Positions 46,539 through 57,867 of a stretch of 64,000 nucleotides of DNA are shown one piece after another (within the stretch, counting starts at the first letter, position 1; each line of letters starts with the position of its first letter). Below the pieces are notes generated by a model. It had not been told where the DNA came from, ran no database searches, and saw nothing but the letters and a program-made list of their open reading frames with translations. Source of the stretch: Voacanga thouarsii (taxonomy: Eukaryota; Streptophyta; Magnoliopsida; Gentianales; Apocynaceae); assembly GCA_026120185.1 (NCBI GenBank), contig JANUWF010002051.1, forward strand, positions 186,001 through 250,000, in the 5' to 3' direction. The position numbers and the translations under genes were made by a program.

Positions 46539-47730
46539 ATTTTGAGAAATCATATGATGAAATGATTTGGAAACCCTGCATTAGTTTCATTAAACAATTA
46601 TTCTTGCATTTCATGTATAAAGATTGTGAAGCCATAGCATGAAAATATGAATTTATAAAACTATTGGAACGGACCTAAATTACATGTATTTATATTCAAA
46701 GTGAATTTGGGAAAGAAAATATACGTGGAAAGGAAAATGTTTTGGAAAAAGGATTTGATTGTGGAAGTATTAAGTTATGTTGAAACATTGCGTTGATCTC
46801 TGGTGTGATGTGATTCTTAAGTACTCAAAGGGACTATGCACTTGTACTAATTGCGTGGGTTTGGGAATGCTGTCTGTTTGGTGACTACCTCCAGACTGTG
46901 ATCTTTTTCTTCAGGGGATGTCAGTATTTGATGTTTAGTTGTCCTTAACTAGTAATACATTTTCTTATTGTGGAAATGGAGGACAGGCATGGGACACTTG
47001 GGTCAGTGTGACCATATAAAAGTGGTAGGACTATAAATCCTATCTGCGTCAGTGTGACCAAATAAAAGCAGTAGGACTATAAATCCTATCAGGATCGATG
47101 TGACCGAATAAAAGCGATAGGATTCTAAATCCTATCTAAGTCAGTGTGACCGAAGAAAAGCGGTAGGATTCTAAATCCTATCTAAGTTAGTGTGACCAAA
47201 TATTTTTATTGATGAGTTACCAAATATTTTTATTGATAGGACATAGTCCTATCAATTAACATACAAAAACAATATGTTACTTTGATATATAACATTGGAT
47301 ACTATTTGGTAAACGTGTTTTTAAAGTACACATATTTTCCCGAAAAGCTTGAATAAGTTTCAGTTGAAAAGTTTTCATAAAGTTGTTGTTGGATACATCA
47401 CCAAATGAAGCAGTAGTTGTTTCAGCCGTTCCAAGTATTATAATCATGCATCATGAAAACGATTTTTCTTGAAATTTCCTGCATGTTTTTAGGCTATGTG
47501 GTAAAGGTTGGTGATCAGAGTGCGCAATAGAAGTGTGATAGGGTAGAAATAGGCAATATGATTTATTAAATATTTTAAATTTGGAATATTGTAAGAAGGA
47601 TTTGAAATCCATGTATTATGAGATTTTCCTATGAATAAATTTCCTCTTTGAAATTATAGTATGATTTCGTTGTGTATTAAATTTTAATCGTTATAAAGAC
47701 CCCTTATTTGGGAATTCAAATTGGTGTTAT
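46539..47730 (+). mobile_element. Gypsy-A, right part of the split 3' LTR
   Basis: Continues the LTR interrupted at 20045. It contains the 46-bp tandem array (47002-47201). Its last 220 bp (about 47505-47725) resemble 18205-18425 of the left LTR remnant. The terminal bases cannot be aligned beyond GAATTCA, so the right boundary is approximate. Confidence 0.6.
47002..47201. repeat. 46-bp tandem repeat with internal hairpin (4.3 units)
   Basis: Units start at 47002, 47048, 47094, 47140 and 47186 (partial) with GTCAGTGTGACC. Each has an inverted repeat, for example GATAGGATT and AATCCTATC around CTA in unit 3. Units differ by a few substitutions. Confidence 0.85.
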
Positions 47731-47792
47731 TATTTACTTAGTTAAGATGACTAAATGATAATGCCTTAAAAAGGATGTCCCATCACATTACT

Positions 47793-47921
47793 TCAGGGAA
47801 AATAGGTTGTGTTCAAGTTAATGGCAAGATCAACCTGGAGAGTTCCACTGTGCCAATTAATGGAGGCGATGAGTTGGTTTTTAGCTCATCCGGTAAAAAT
47901 GTTTATGTATCCTTCTATTGA
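47793..47921 (+). pseudogene. FHA-domain-like fragment (AAA-ATPase related)
   Basis: One frame reads SGKIGCVQVNGKINLESS then TVPINGGDELVFSSSGKNVY and stops at TGA 47919. VQVNG...GGDELVF.SSGK.. resembles the C-terminal strands of the FHA domain near the N-terminus of plant AAA-type ATPases of the ATAD1/DAA1 group. Only this piece is recognisable; no splice sites or AAA module were found nearby. A longer overlapping frame (47809-48210) is in another phase and has no recognisable content. The homology is from memory and needs a search. Confidence 0.45.
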
Positions 47922-49182
47922 GACCTACATTACATGTATACATGTGCTTATGTGCAGAAAAGAGGAAGAACTAGTTCCATGTATTTACATCCTTTTTGTT
48001 ACATTTGTTGATTGCTTTGAATTACAAGAGTTATATGAAAGAATGCGCCCAACAAAAGTATTAGCTATTCATGTTTTTCTGCAATTTCAAATTAAAAAAA
48101 AAAAAAGACAAGACAACTTTTATTTAATTTTTTTTACACATTCAGTTTATCTCAATGTAATACTATGGTCTACAATTACTGATATTTATTGTACTGGCAC
48201 TCTTGCATAGCTGTTATAGCTTTGACAGAGATGAAGCTTGAAAAGCTCTGAGATTTTATGTTGTAATTTTGACTAGACAAGTCAAAATGTTAATCCATCT
48301 TAAAATAAAAGTTTTTTGTTCTTAGTAACTTGCGTCAAGAGTATAATTAAAAGTAATAGAAAAATATTTTACTTCTTCAATTTCTTAGTAACTTGCATCA
48401 AGAGTATAATTAAAAATAATAGAAAAATATTTTACTTCTTTAATTTTCTTAATTATTATTTTTCTTATTTGAAAATCGTAATATTAATGGATCATTTGTA
48501 TAGTATTACTAAGTAATGTGCACGAAAATTGCCATCTTTAATGCGCCTAGAATGTTTCTTGCATAATAATATAAAATTATACTATCAATTCAATTGAGCT
48601 CAAAAATTATTATTACTTTGTTTTATCTCCACAAAAAACACGATTATTTTAAGAAAGATGTTTTATCATAATAATTATCACTAAAACATTTTCTCAATGC
48701 TCTTTTTCTTTATTAATTTGCTCCTGTAATATTTTTATCTATTGTCCTTTATTTTGAAGGTTACTTTTTTCTAATTTAATCCAATGGCTCATATTCATTA
48801 TGTGTTCACATTCAAATTAAAACTAAAACTAAAACAATTAATGAAGATAAAAAAATAAATATAACTAATTAACTAACTTAAAAATAATTTAATATCATAG
48901 ATTACGAAACATCCAATAGTATGTTGCCCCTATTTAAAGGAAATTTAATATTTGTAATAATAATTTAAAGTAAATCAAAACTAACCAATGAAACTACTAC
49001 TACTCTCAACTGGTTTGCAGACACGGTTTTCTTGGTTTTCTTTGTGTACTATTTTTTTCATTGTTTTATTCTGAATGTTTACTGCCATTTAGGGAAACCC
49101 TTTGTTATCTTTCGTTTACACACTTAAAAAGGGTTCATTCTTGTGGCTTTGGTGTATTCATATAATTGAAATATCTTCCATT
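47922..49182. other. AT-rich intergenic DNA with a 63-bp direct duplication
   Basis: The unit beginning CTTAGTAACTTGCGTCAAG at 48321 repeats at 48384 with few changes and ends near 48446. Otherwise nothing coding was seen. Confidence 0.55.
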
Positions 49183-49200
49183 CACTACAAGAAAAGATGG
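49183..49200 (+). mobile_element. CACTA-like terminus, left
   Basis: CACTACAAGAAAAGATGG is a very common start of plant CACTA (En/Spm) elements. The flanking triplet is ATT. No subterminal repeat array matching the right end is obvious here. Confidence 0.45.
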
Positions 49201-49602
49201 TTTCCGCTACCATTTCTTTTGCGAGGGCTAGATTTTAGTAGTAAACAAATTATTATTTGGAATGAAAATGATTTTGCTGCAAATGATTAAATATTTGTTA
49301 GTTTTGTAATGAAAATTTAGCATTTTCAACAAAAACAAACTGCAGTAAGTAAGTCTGTCTTTTACTACAACTAATTTAGTCACAATTATATTTTTTCCAA
49401 TAAAAATATATTTTCAACAAAAAATATTGGTTTGAAATAATTCTGTTTTTTATTTTATCTGAGGAGGGGAAAAATGTAAAAAAAAAAAAAGAAAAAGAAA
49501 AAGAGTAGCTAAAAGCTCTGTAGACTCTGCAGTCCGGTCGGATAGCAATTTTGCTAAAGCTAAATAGAGCTCTAGCAACTTCACTGACCTGCATCAGTTG
49601 CC

Positions 49603-50566
49603 ATGAGACTTACCCCACGTATTCCACTCTCCTCCATTATCAGAGCCTCCCTTTGCTACTCCTTTCTCCTCCATATCTCCGCCTCTCCTAACCTTTCCAA
49701 AACTCCAACTCCAAAAACGCCAATTGCCCAAAACCCCGATCTCAGAACCACTAGGACTCCATTAGAAAAATAATTCGAGACATGGATCCAAAATCTCCAC
49801 CTCAGATTCAATCCATCTAATGTGGATGAAGCCCTCAAAGCTCTATCTGACCCGGACCTTGCTCTAGACATTTTTTGATGGACCGCCCAGTAGTGCAGCT
49901 ACAAGCACGATGCCATCACTTACCAAATCATGATTCAAATTGCTGTCTCCTGTAGGCATTATCTTGTTGCCGAGACTCTTGTGAGGAAGTTATTGTTGGT
50001 GCTGTTTATAATTCCCTGATTAAGTTCTGTTGTGGCCGTAAATTTTTGTCCAATCATGCGTTTGATATTTATAAGAAAATGTTGAAATGTGAAGACCATA
50101 AGGTTAAACCATCCTTGGAATTTGACATACTTAATAGCCCACCAAAATCAAGAAATTCTACCATTAGAGAAACTAAAATTGTAGACTGCCATTTACTAAG
50201 GACCAATGGGTTTAGCTTCAGTACTTTTGCAGCTAATACTCTGCTCAATTTTTATGTTAAATGTGGTAGTATTGATTATGCATTTAACTTATTTGAAAAA
50301 ATTCTAGAGCCAAATGTTGTTCTTTGGAATTTCACGATTTCTAGTTGTAATAAGAATTTTCTTGTGAGGACGCTTAGAGATTCTTTTGTAAGATGCATTG
50401 TGTGGGTTTAGATGGCAATCAATATACTTATGAGGTTGTGCTTTCTACTTGTGAAGCTTTGAAGTGCTCATTGTGGGGAGAGTAGGTTTGTGGGCTTGTG
50501 GTGAAAAATGGTTTCTTTTCGAATGGTTATGTGAGGACTAGAATGATAAAACTTTGAGGGTGTTCT
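49603..50566 (+). pseudogene. Chimeric PPR pseudogene, part before Copia-E
   Basis: From ATG 49603 the frame reads MRLTPRIPLSSIIRASLCYS, then FNPSNVDEALKALSDPDLAL, ITYQIMIQIAVSCRHYLVAE and, after a frameshift, HAFDIYKKMLKCEDHKVKPS, a P-class PPR pattern. Near 50140 it changes to a different PPR type: DCHLLRTNGFSFSTFAANTL, FYVKCGSIDYAFNLFEKI and EPNVVLWNFTIS, resembling the PLS-class OTP87-like group. Stops at 49771, 49876, 49891 and near 50491 break it. Intact PPR proteins bind organellar RNA; this is a non-functional fusion. Assignment to subgroups is from memory. Confidence 0.7.
50562..50566 (+). repeat. Copia-E target duplication, left
   Basis: GTTCT, identical to 59596-59600. Confidence 0.9.
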
Positions 50567-52294
50567 TATTAGTGTTGTGTCCTAGAGGCAATCACTTATA
50601 CATTGTATATGACATATTTTATTTTAATAAAAGGCATTATTTATCTTACAATTTCTTTTATTTACTTTAAGTAATATAACTGTTCGATAAAGTCCCTAGT
50701 ACAATACTGTATTAAGGAAATCATGATAGAGATCATGATATGAAATTCCTACTACATTGGATGGTGTTAGTACTTAAATAATCCCTAGTCATAGTATTAA
50801 TGAAACAGGACACCATTAATGGGTCAAGACTAGCATGTGTTAGACTTCCTGATTTGATCAGGTGGTGGTTCTCATAACTGTGAGTATTGAGATACTCAAA
50901 GTTAACACATGGATGCTTGTTAATGGTACAAGTTCATTGGATGACCTAACTTTGAGATAATCACATGGATAACTATTTAGTGCCAGTGATATAACCTCAA
51001 TATAGCAAACGTGCAAGTATTCTTAGACTTGAGATCTCTAAGGTTCTTTGTTTGCTGAGCTTTGTACTTTAATTCCAATCTCCGGAGCTCAATCGAGCGC
51101 CGCCTATAGGATGGATATTGGGTACATTGTGAGGTAAACGAAAGTAGTTGAGAGGGTCAATAAAGGATTCACCACTCCTAATAGTAGGGGCGAATATCTC
51201 ACGGCCATTTGTAGGAATTACTACTTGAGAAGTCCTTGGTAAATGCAATTGTATATTGGAAATAATTCCAATTGATACATATCTAGAGTAGAGGGTTCCT
51301 GGTACAAGTACTATTGTATTCGGATCAGAATTATTTCTGGAGGAAGTTGGCACTAATTCCGTACTCTAAACCGAATGAGATATTGTATGGTAAAAAGAGT
51401 TAATTGCACTGAAGTTTGTTATTGAAGGGTTCATGTCAAACCACTTGACTTCCTGGACTCTTGGATGGTCATGATATGTTGCTAGATACCGCTCATGATA
51501 TGGGAATATGGGTTTATTAATTGATGAATTAATAAACCAATCCTGATTAGAATTAATAAGATTAATTCTAATTAATTATGGATTATTAATCTCAAAGACG
51601 TTTGGATTAATTCATATTTTCTACCAATTGACTGGAAAACCTAATAGGTCACACACAATAGAGGATTATATACTCAAGATGTTATTTGATAACATAGTAG
51701 GGTTGATTGAGAGAAAGAGAAGTTGTTGTGGACAAATTATAATTAGTTATAATTTGTGGTCTAAGTTGTAATTGTGAGAACTTCATGTTTCCAATTACAA
51801 TTAGGGAATTCTAATAAGATTAGAACTCTCAATTTTGGAAGGGAAATTTCATATAATATATAGTATATGTAACACACGAAAAACCTTAGCTGAACAACAC
51901 ACGAAGAACCAAGAGCCACGAAACAACAGCTTCCTCTCTTCTCTTTCTCAATTTGATCTTGATCAAAGAACCCTAGCCGCCATTTTTTTCTGCTAGCATA
52001 GGAAATTTTGGTGCTTGAGTGTATCCTCTGTGTGGATCACTGTTAGAGATAATCACACACTGTGATTATAGTGGTTAGACGTTCAACTCACGTGGAGGTT
52101 GATCATGAGGATTGCTGGATCGCGCCTCAATTTGAAGAAGAAATTTTTTTGTTCTTCGGACGATCACCCAAAGGTAAAAATTGTTACCTTTACTCTCTTT
52201 ATGTCTTGTTTTCCACACATAGACGGGTCCTGAGAGGGTATCTTGTCTTATTTTTCGCTGCGTCGTATAGGATACAAGCCTAAGATAACCAACA
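50567..52294 (+). repeat. Copia-E 5' LTR (1728 bp)
   Basis: Ends GATAACCAACA before the PBS. Small frames on either strand (51069-51353 minus, 52062-52283 plus) have counterparts in the other LTR and are not genes. Confidence 0.92.
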
Positions 52295-52295
52295 A

Positions 52296-52308
52296 TGGTA
52301 TCAGAGCC
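52296..52308 (+). promoter_or_regulatory. Copia-E primer-binding site
   Basis: TGGTATCAGAGCC, a perfect match to the plant initiator tRNA-Met complement, one base after the LTR. Confidence 0.9.
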
Positions 52309-54122
52309 ATGTTATGTGTGGTCTACGGACATTATTTTGGCATGAAAAACTATTTTCATGTATTCGTGTTTGTCTTTGTTCGCTGTGAAAATTGTTTTCA
52401 CTCGAGTCGAAATCGTTTCAATCATTATGGATTGGGTTCATAGCACAATATGATTGTGTAAAAGTCACAGCGTATTTCGAAAAGATGCTTTCTTTGGTGC
52501 TGAAAATTTCTGTAGGAAAAACGTTTTCTTGCAACATGGATGTTGCCCTCTGTTTTATTTTAATTTTTCATGTTGATTTTGTTTAAACTAACAAATTGGT
52601 TGTTGTTTAGAGCTTCAAAACAGAAAATACTGCTGAGAATTATTCTCACTGAAAATTTGCAGAAGAAGAAAGCACCAGAAATTATTTCTGGAATTTTTTG
52701 AAAAATCGCCGCCATTGTTTCAAAATACAGGTGGCACCGGCTCTGGCCTCCAAGCCACCGCCAGTTCCATTCTGTTCGCGATGTCCAAAAATCGGTTTTA
52801 GAAAGGGAAATTTTTTTTTTAAACCAAAACAAAGCCAGCGCTGGCTCCAGCTTCCAAACCGGAGCTGGTTCTGCTCTGTTTGCGACTTCCAGGTATTTAA
52901 AAAAAAAAATTCCTAGAACAGAATTTTGAAAGGGAAAAATCTCATTTGATGAGAAACGAGACCCAAAAGCATTTTCTCAAAATTAGTTTTGAGACAAACA
53001 ATTTTGTTTTTCAAAATAATGATTTTGAAAAATCTAAAATTAATGTATCTTTCTAAAATAGTGATTTTAGAATTTGTTTTGTCTTTCCAAAATAGTGATT
53101 TTGGAATGATAAAAGTATATGTTTATTTTGTTTAAGTATAGTCAATGGCATGATGGATGGTTATGGACTAAAACCAATTATATCTATTAATGCATTTTAC
53201 AATTTTGGTTTTTATGAAATAAGACTTGCGTGTCCTGCCTTCTCTAGAATTCTTGTGTAATTCTCTTCACATTTAACTCCCCTCGAATATAACTCGAGGT
53301 TTTCTCTCTTTAGGAAATTATGTAATTAGTATACTTAGGTTAGATAGGAGTAGAATTATTCTATTCTGGAGATGGCGACCAAAACAAGGCGAGAACGTAA
53401 GACCTTCTACTTAAATCATGCATGAACACATAGGGTTAACTATATTAATTTCTTTTATGGCTCAAAGAAATTAATTTAGGAAAAGTCCATAACCATACCA
53501 CGTAATCTCTTTATTACCATGATTATCAATTATGTGATTTATTGATTTGTATGCATGTCATTCAACGAAATCACTAAAAGGAACAAATTCCTCAATTAAT
53601 ATTAAACCTAATTTCTTCCATTAATATAGTAAGAACGAGAGTCCTTTTTCGAGACCAGGTTGTTGGGAAAATCCAAGCTTACTTGATATTAGGCATGTTC
53701 AAGCTATGGAATTAAATTCCTGATTAATGGGTCGGGTTTAACTAAATTCTTTATCCCAGTTGGACAAACTCAAGCCTAAAGAAATTTAGAGAAAAAGTTG
53801 GGGTAGCCCAAAAGGCTTTAAGATTAAAAGTTGTTAATCACCCAATGATCCGGTAATTACATACGATGTAATTGGTATTGAATACCTACCAATGAACTCA
53901 AGGGTGGCTTGTTGGGCAAACCCAAGGTTATTCTTGAGGAATTTGGATACCGATCCACTAGGAAAGCTTCCAATGGGCTTTTCCGAATCAGTAGTAGGGG
54001 CTATTAGTTTGAGTAAAATAGTGGAGTAAAAATGCGCTTAATTAAAGTCCTAATTATTTGCATATCATGTGCATATACAAGTAGTTAATGCTCTCTATCT
54101 TTACATCTAGGTCACTTGCATT
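52309..54122 (+). other. Copia-E leader
   Basis: A 1.8-kb untranslated leader. It has GC-rich segments near 52727-52880 (GGCACCGGC, CCAGCGCTGG), three copies of an AAAATAGTGATTTT-like motif at 53005-53110 and an inverted repeat CCTCGA/TCGAGG near 53282. No gene is supported. Confidence 0.6.
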
Positions 54123-54989
54123 ATGTTAACAAACCTAAACTTACGTAGCATTTTGGAAAACCAACAAGTTAACCGAATCAAACTATCTCGACTGGTATAA
54201 AAATTTGAGAATCATTCTCAAATCGAAAAAGTTGCTCTACATGCTAGATACTCTTATTCCACCACCACCAGCCCAAGATGCTCATGCTGATGAGCATGCT
54301 GTCCACAAGAGGTACAAAAAGGATAGTGATACAGCATCATGTATTATGCTGGCATCCATGACTCCTGAGTTGCAAAAACAGCACGAGCATATGGATACTC
54401 AATCAATCATTTTACATCTTCGAGAGTTGTTTGATGCTCAAGTCATAACTAAGATATATGAGACCTCAAAGCAACTATTTCGTTGCAAAATAGCAGAGGG
54501 TTCTTCTGTGGCCACTCATAGGCTGAAGATATTGAGCTTGATAGAGAAACTTTGATCTCTCGGGTTTGTAATGGATCATGACTTAAGTGTTGACTTAATT
54601 CTACAATCTTTGCCTAATAGTTTCTCACAATTTGTGATCAACTATCAAATGAACAAGATTGAGTCCACCATTCCTGAATTGATCAATCTTCTCAAGACCG
54701 CGGAGTCCTCCATGAAGAAGGATTCCAATGTAGTTTTAATGGTAGAATCTTCCTCTTCTAAGAAGAAAGTTCAAAAGAAGAAGAAGAAGGTTCCCATGAA
54801 GCTCAAATGTGGTGTGAACAAGAAGGACGCAGCTACTAAGGACCCATGCCATCATTGTGGAAAGATGGGCCACTAGAGGCGCAACTGCAAAGCCTACTTG
54901 GAGACCATTAAGGACAAGAAGCAGAAGGAGAAGCTTACAAGCACTTTTACTTCTACTCCGGGTATGTTTATGATTGAGATAAATACTGC
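54123..54989 (+). pseudogene. Copia-E gag
   Basis: Begins at ATG 54123; a 1-nt shift near 54161 leads into KLTESNYLDWYKNLRIILKS. Then TASCIMLASMTPELQKQHEH, LRELFDAQ, a stop at 54553, LSVDLILQSLPNSFSQFVIN and KIESTIPELINLLKTAESSM. A Lys-rich stretch and the zinc knuckle CHHCGKMGH follow; the Trp codon after it is TAG (54876). All parts of a copia gag are present in order. Confidence 0.85.
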
Positions 54990-56235
54990 ATTTAGAAATG
55001 AGATATGGGTATTAGATACCGGATGTGGATCTCATTTGTGCAATAACTTCTAGGGGCTAAAGAGCATTAGAAAGCTAGAGAAAAGCGATGTGGACCTACG
55101 TACTGCAAATGGGGCAAAGGTTGCTGCACTTGCTATGGGGATATACGAGCTGAAACTGCCTTCGGGATTAATTTTAGAACTGCAAAACTGTTATTATGTA
55201 CCAGTTTTAATGAAAAACGTTATTTCAGTTGCGTGTTTAGACTTATGTGGATTTCATTTAATATTTAAGAATAAATATTGTTATTTTTCTTTGAATGATA
55301 TTTACTATGGTTCAACAACTTTGGTTAATGGTTTATATGTTCTAGACTTGGATAATCCAGTTCTCAATATAAACAATAAGAAACCTAAAATTGATAACTC
55401 TAACACCTCTTACTTATGGCATTGTCATTTGGGCCATGAAAACGAAAACCGTGTTTCTAAGTTACACAAGCTTGGTGACTTAGGGTCATTTGATTATGAA
55501 TCATATGGCACATGCGAATCTTGTTTACTAGGCAAAATGACTAAAACTCCTTTTTTAGGAAAAGGAGAATGGGCCAAGGAGTTATTAGAACTCATACATT
55601 CTGATGTATGTGGCCCAATGTGAATACAAGTAAGAGGAGGTTATAACTATTTTATAACATTTATCGATGACTTCTCACGATACGGGTATTTATATTTAAT
55701 GAAATAAGAATCTGAGGCCTTTGAAAGGTTCAAAGACTTTAAGAATAAAATAGAGAAATAACTTGGCAAAAGTATAAAGACTCTAAGATCTGATCGAGGA
55801 GGAGAATACTTGAGTCAAGAGTTTCTGAGTTATCTTAGAGATAATGGGATATTATCTCAATGGACTCCACCACATACACCTCAGCATAACGGTGTATCTG
55901 AGAGAAGGAATCGAACCTTTCTGGACATGGTACGGACCATGATGGCTTCTGCAGACCTACCAAAATCGTTTTGGGGGCATGCACTAGAAACTTCTATTTA
56001 TATACTAAACAGAGTTTCAACAAAATCGGTTGATACTATCCCATTTGATATGTTCTTTGGTAAGAGACCAAAGTTATCTCACTTGCAAGTATGGGATTGT
56101 CCTGCCTTTATTAAAAGGCCACAGTCAGACAAACTTGATAGTAAGTCTGACAAGTGTTTGTTTGTGGGATATCTGAAAGATTCTATCTACCTTCCGAAAA
56201 CAAATTGTTTGTTTCGAAGCATGCCGTCTTCTTAG
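54990..56235 (+). pseudogene. Copia-E protease and integrase
   Basis: The protease reads EIWVLDTGCGSHLCNNF with an intact DTG and a stop at 55051. GAG-pre-integrase is at YLWHCHLGHENENRVSKL, followed by CESCLLGKMTKTPF. The integrase core shows HSDVCGPM, a stop at 55621, TFIDDFSRYGYLYL, RSDRGGEY and PHTPQHNGVSERRNRTF, so D, D and E are kept. A frameshift lies at about 56160, after KCLFVGY. Confidence 0.88.
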
Positions 56236-57434
56236 AGAATGAGCACATGCTCAAGAGGGACAGTGAGAATAAGATTGAACTTAGTGAAGTTTATGAAGAC
56301 CAAACAAACGAGGATCAACCGTCTAACCCCACGTCTATTGAGAGAATAGATGTACCTTCTAATACACAAGAACCTCGTTGATCTAATAGGATACGTGTGA
56401 CACCTAAGAAATATGGATTTCTCATTAGTGACCATAATGACGTATTGCTCATAGATGAAGATGAGCCTACTACCTACAAGGATGTTCTAAATAGTTCAGA
56501 ATCTGGCAAATGGCTTGAGGCCATGAAGTCAGAGATGGATTCCATGTATGACAACCAGGTATGGATTTTGGTTGATCCACCAAAAGGAATTAAACCTATT
56601 GGGTGTAAGTGGGTTTTCAAGAAGAAAACGGACATGGATGGTAACTTAGTTATCCATAAAGCACGACTAGTGGCGAAAGGTTATCGTCAACAACATGGTA
56701 TTGACTATGGTGAAACCTTCTCGCCAATAGCCATGTTGAAATCCATCAGGATACTCCTAGCCATTGCTACTCATTATGGTTATGAGATTTGGCAAATGGA
56801 TGTGAAAACAGCTTTTCTAAATAGAAATCTGACTGAGGAAGTGTATATGACACAACCTGAGGGTTTCACATCCAATGATAGCACAAAGGTGTACAAGCTG
56901 CAAAGGTCCATTTATGGACTTAAGCAGGCTTCTAGGAGTTGGAACATCTGTTTTGATGAAACAATTAAAGAGTTTGATTTCATTCAAAACATGGATGAGC
57001 CTTATGTATACAAGAAGGTTAGTGGGAGTGCAATCGTTTTCTTTTTACTTTATGTAGATGAAATATTGCTAATAGGAAAAGATATACCTGTCTTGCAGAC
57101 GGTTAAAGTTTGGTTGTCCAAACAATTCTCCATGAAAGACCTTGGAGAAGCAACCTATATTCTTGGAATAAGGATCTATAGAGATAGATCCAAAAGGTTG
57201 CTTGGTCTTTCACAGTCTACATATATAGATAAAGTGCTAAAAAGGTTTAGCATGGATCAATCCAAAAAGGGATTCTTACCCATGTCACATGGTATAAGCC
57301 TTTCAAAGTCGATGTCTCCCAAGACACAAGTTGAAAGGGATCACATGAGTAAGATTCTATATGCCTCGGCAGTTGAATCTATCATGTATGCTATGATATG
57401 TACTAGCCCGATGTATCTTGTACTTTCAGTTTGA
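56236..57434 (+). pseudogene. Copia-E reverse transcriptase
   Basis: The open frame 56397-57434 (345 codons) contains KPIGCKWVFKKKTDMDGN, KARLVAKGYRQQHGIDYGET, MDVKTAFLNRNLTEEVYM, QRSIYGLKQASRSWNICFDE and FLLYVDEILLIGKD. The catalytic box is YVDE, so the second Asp is Glu. FSMKDLGEATYILGIRIYRD follows. The frame ends in a shift near 57410, before the RNase H part. Confidence 0.9.
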
Positions 57435-57867
57435 CGAGCAGATACCAATCTGACCCTAGTGAGGGTCATTGGGCGGTTGTAAAGAATATTCTTAAGTACT
57501 TACGAAGGACGAAGGATATATTCTTAGTATATGGAGAATGTGATTTGAAAATAAACGGGTATACTGATGCCAGTTTTCAATTTGACAAAAATGATTTCAA
57601 ATCACAATCCGGCTACATGTTTACGTTGTGCGGAGGGGCAATAAGTTAGAAAAGTTCCAAACAAGAAACTATTGCCAACTCTACGACAAAAGCTGAGTAC
57701 ATAGCCGCTTTTGAAGCAACTAAGGAAATAAAGATAGAGAGAATTCCCACAGATGAGAACATAGCTGACCCGCTTATGAAAGCACTATCCCAAAAGAAAC
57801 ATGATTGTCATGTTAAGTCATTTGGTATTAGATACATGAATGATTGGCTTTAGTGCAAGTGGGAGTT
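57431..57867 (+). pseudogene. Copia-E RNase H with internal deletion
   Basis: SRYQSDPSEGHWAVVKNILK and NGYTDASFQFDKNDFKSQSG are normal, then a stop at 57647, then STTKAEYIAAFEATKE joins at about 57727 directly to IKIERIPTDENIADPL. The CDN block and the following basic segment of copia RNase H are missing. The sequence ends YMNDWL with TAG at 57851 and a polypurine tract AAGTGGGAG. Confidence 0.82.

Noticed and set aside
47002..47201. CRISPR-like array
   Set aside because: The units are contiguous with no unique spacers and lie in a plant LTR; it is a simple tandem repeat.
47809..48210. A 133-codon frame in the FHA-like region
   Set aside because: Different phase from the FHA-like fragment and without recognisable content.
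51069..51353. Minus-strand frame present in both Copia-E LTRs (also 58298-58735)
   Set aside because: Repeated only because the LTR is repeated; no recognisable domain and no support for translation.
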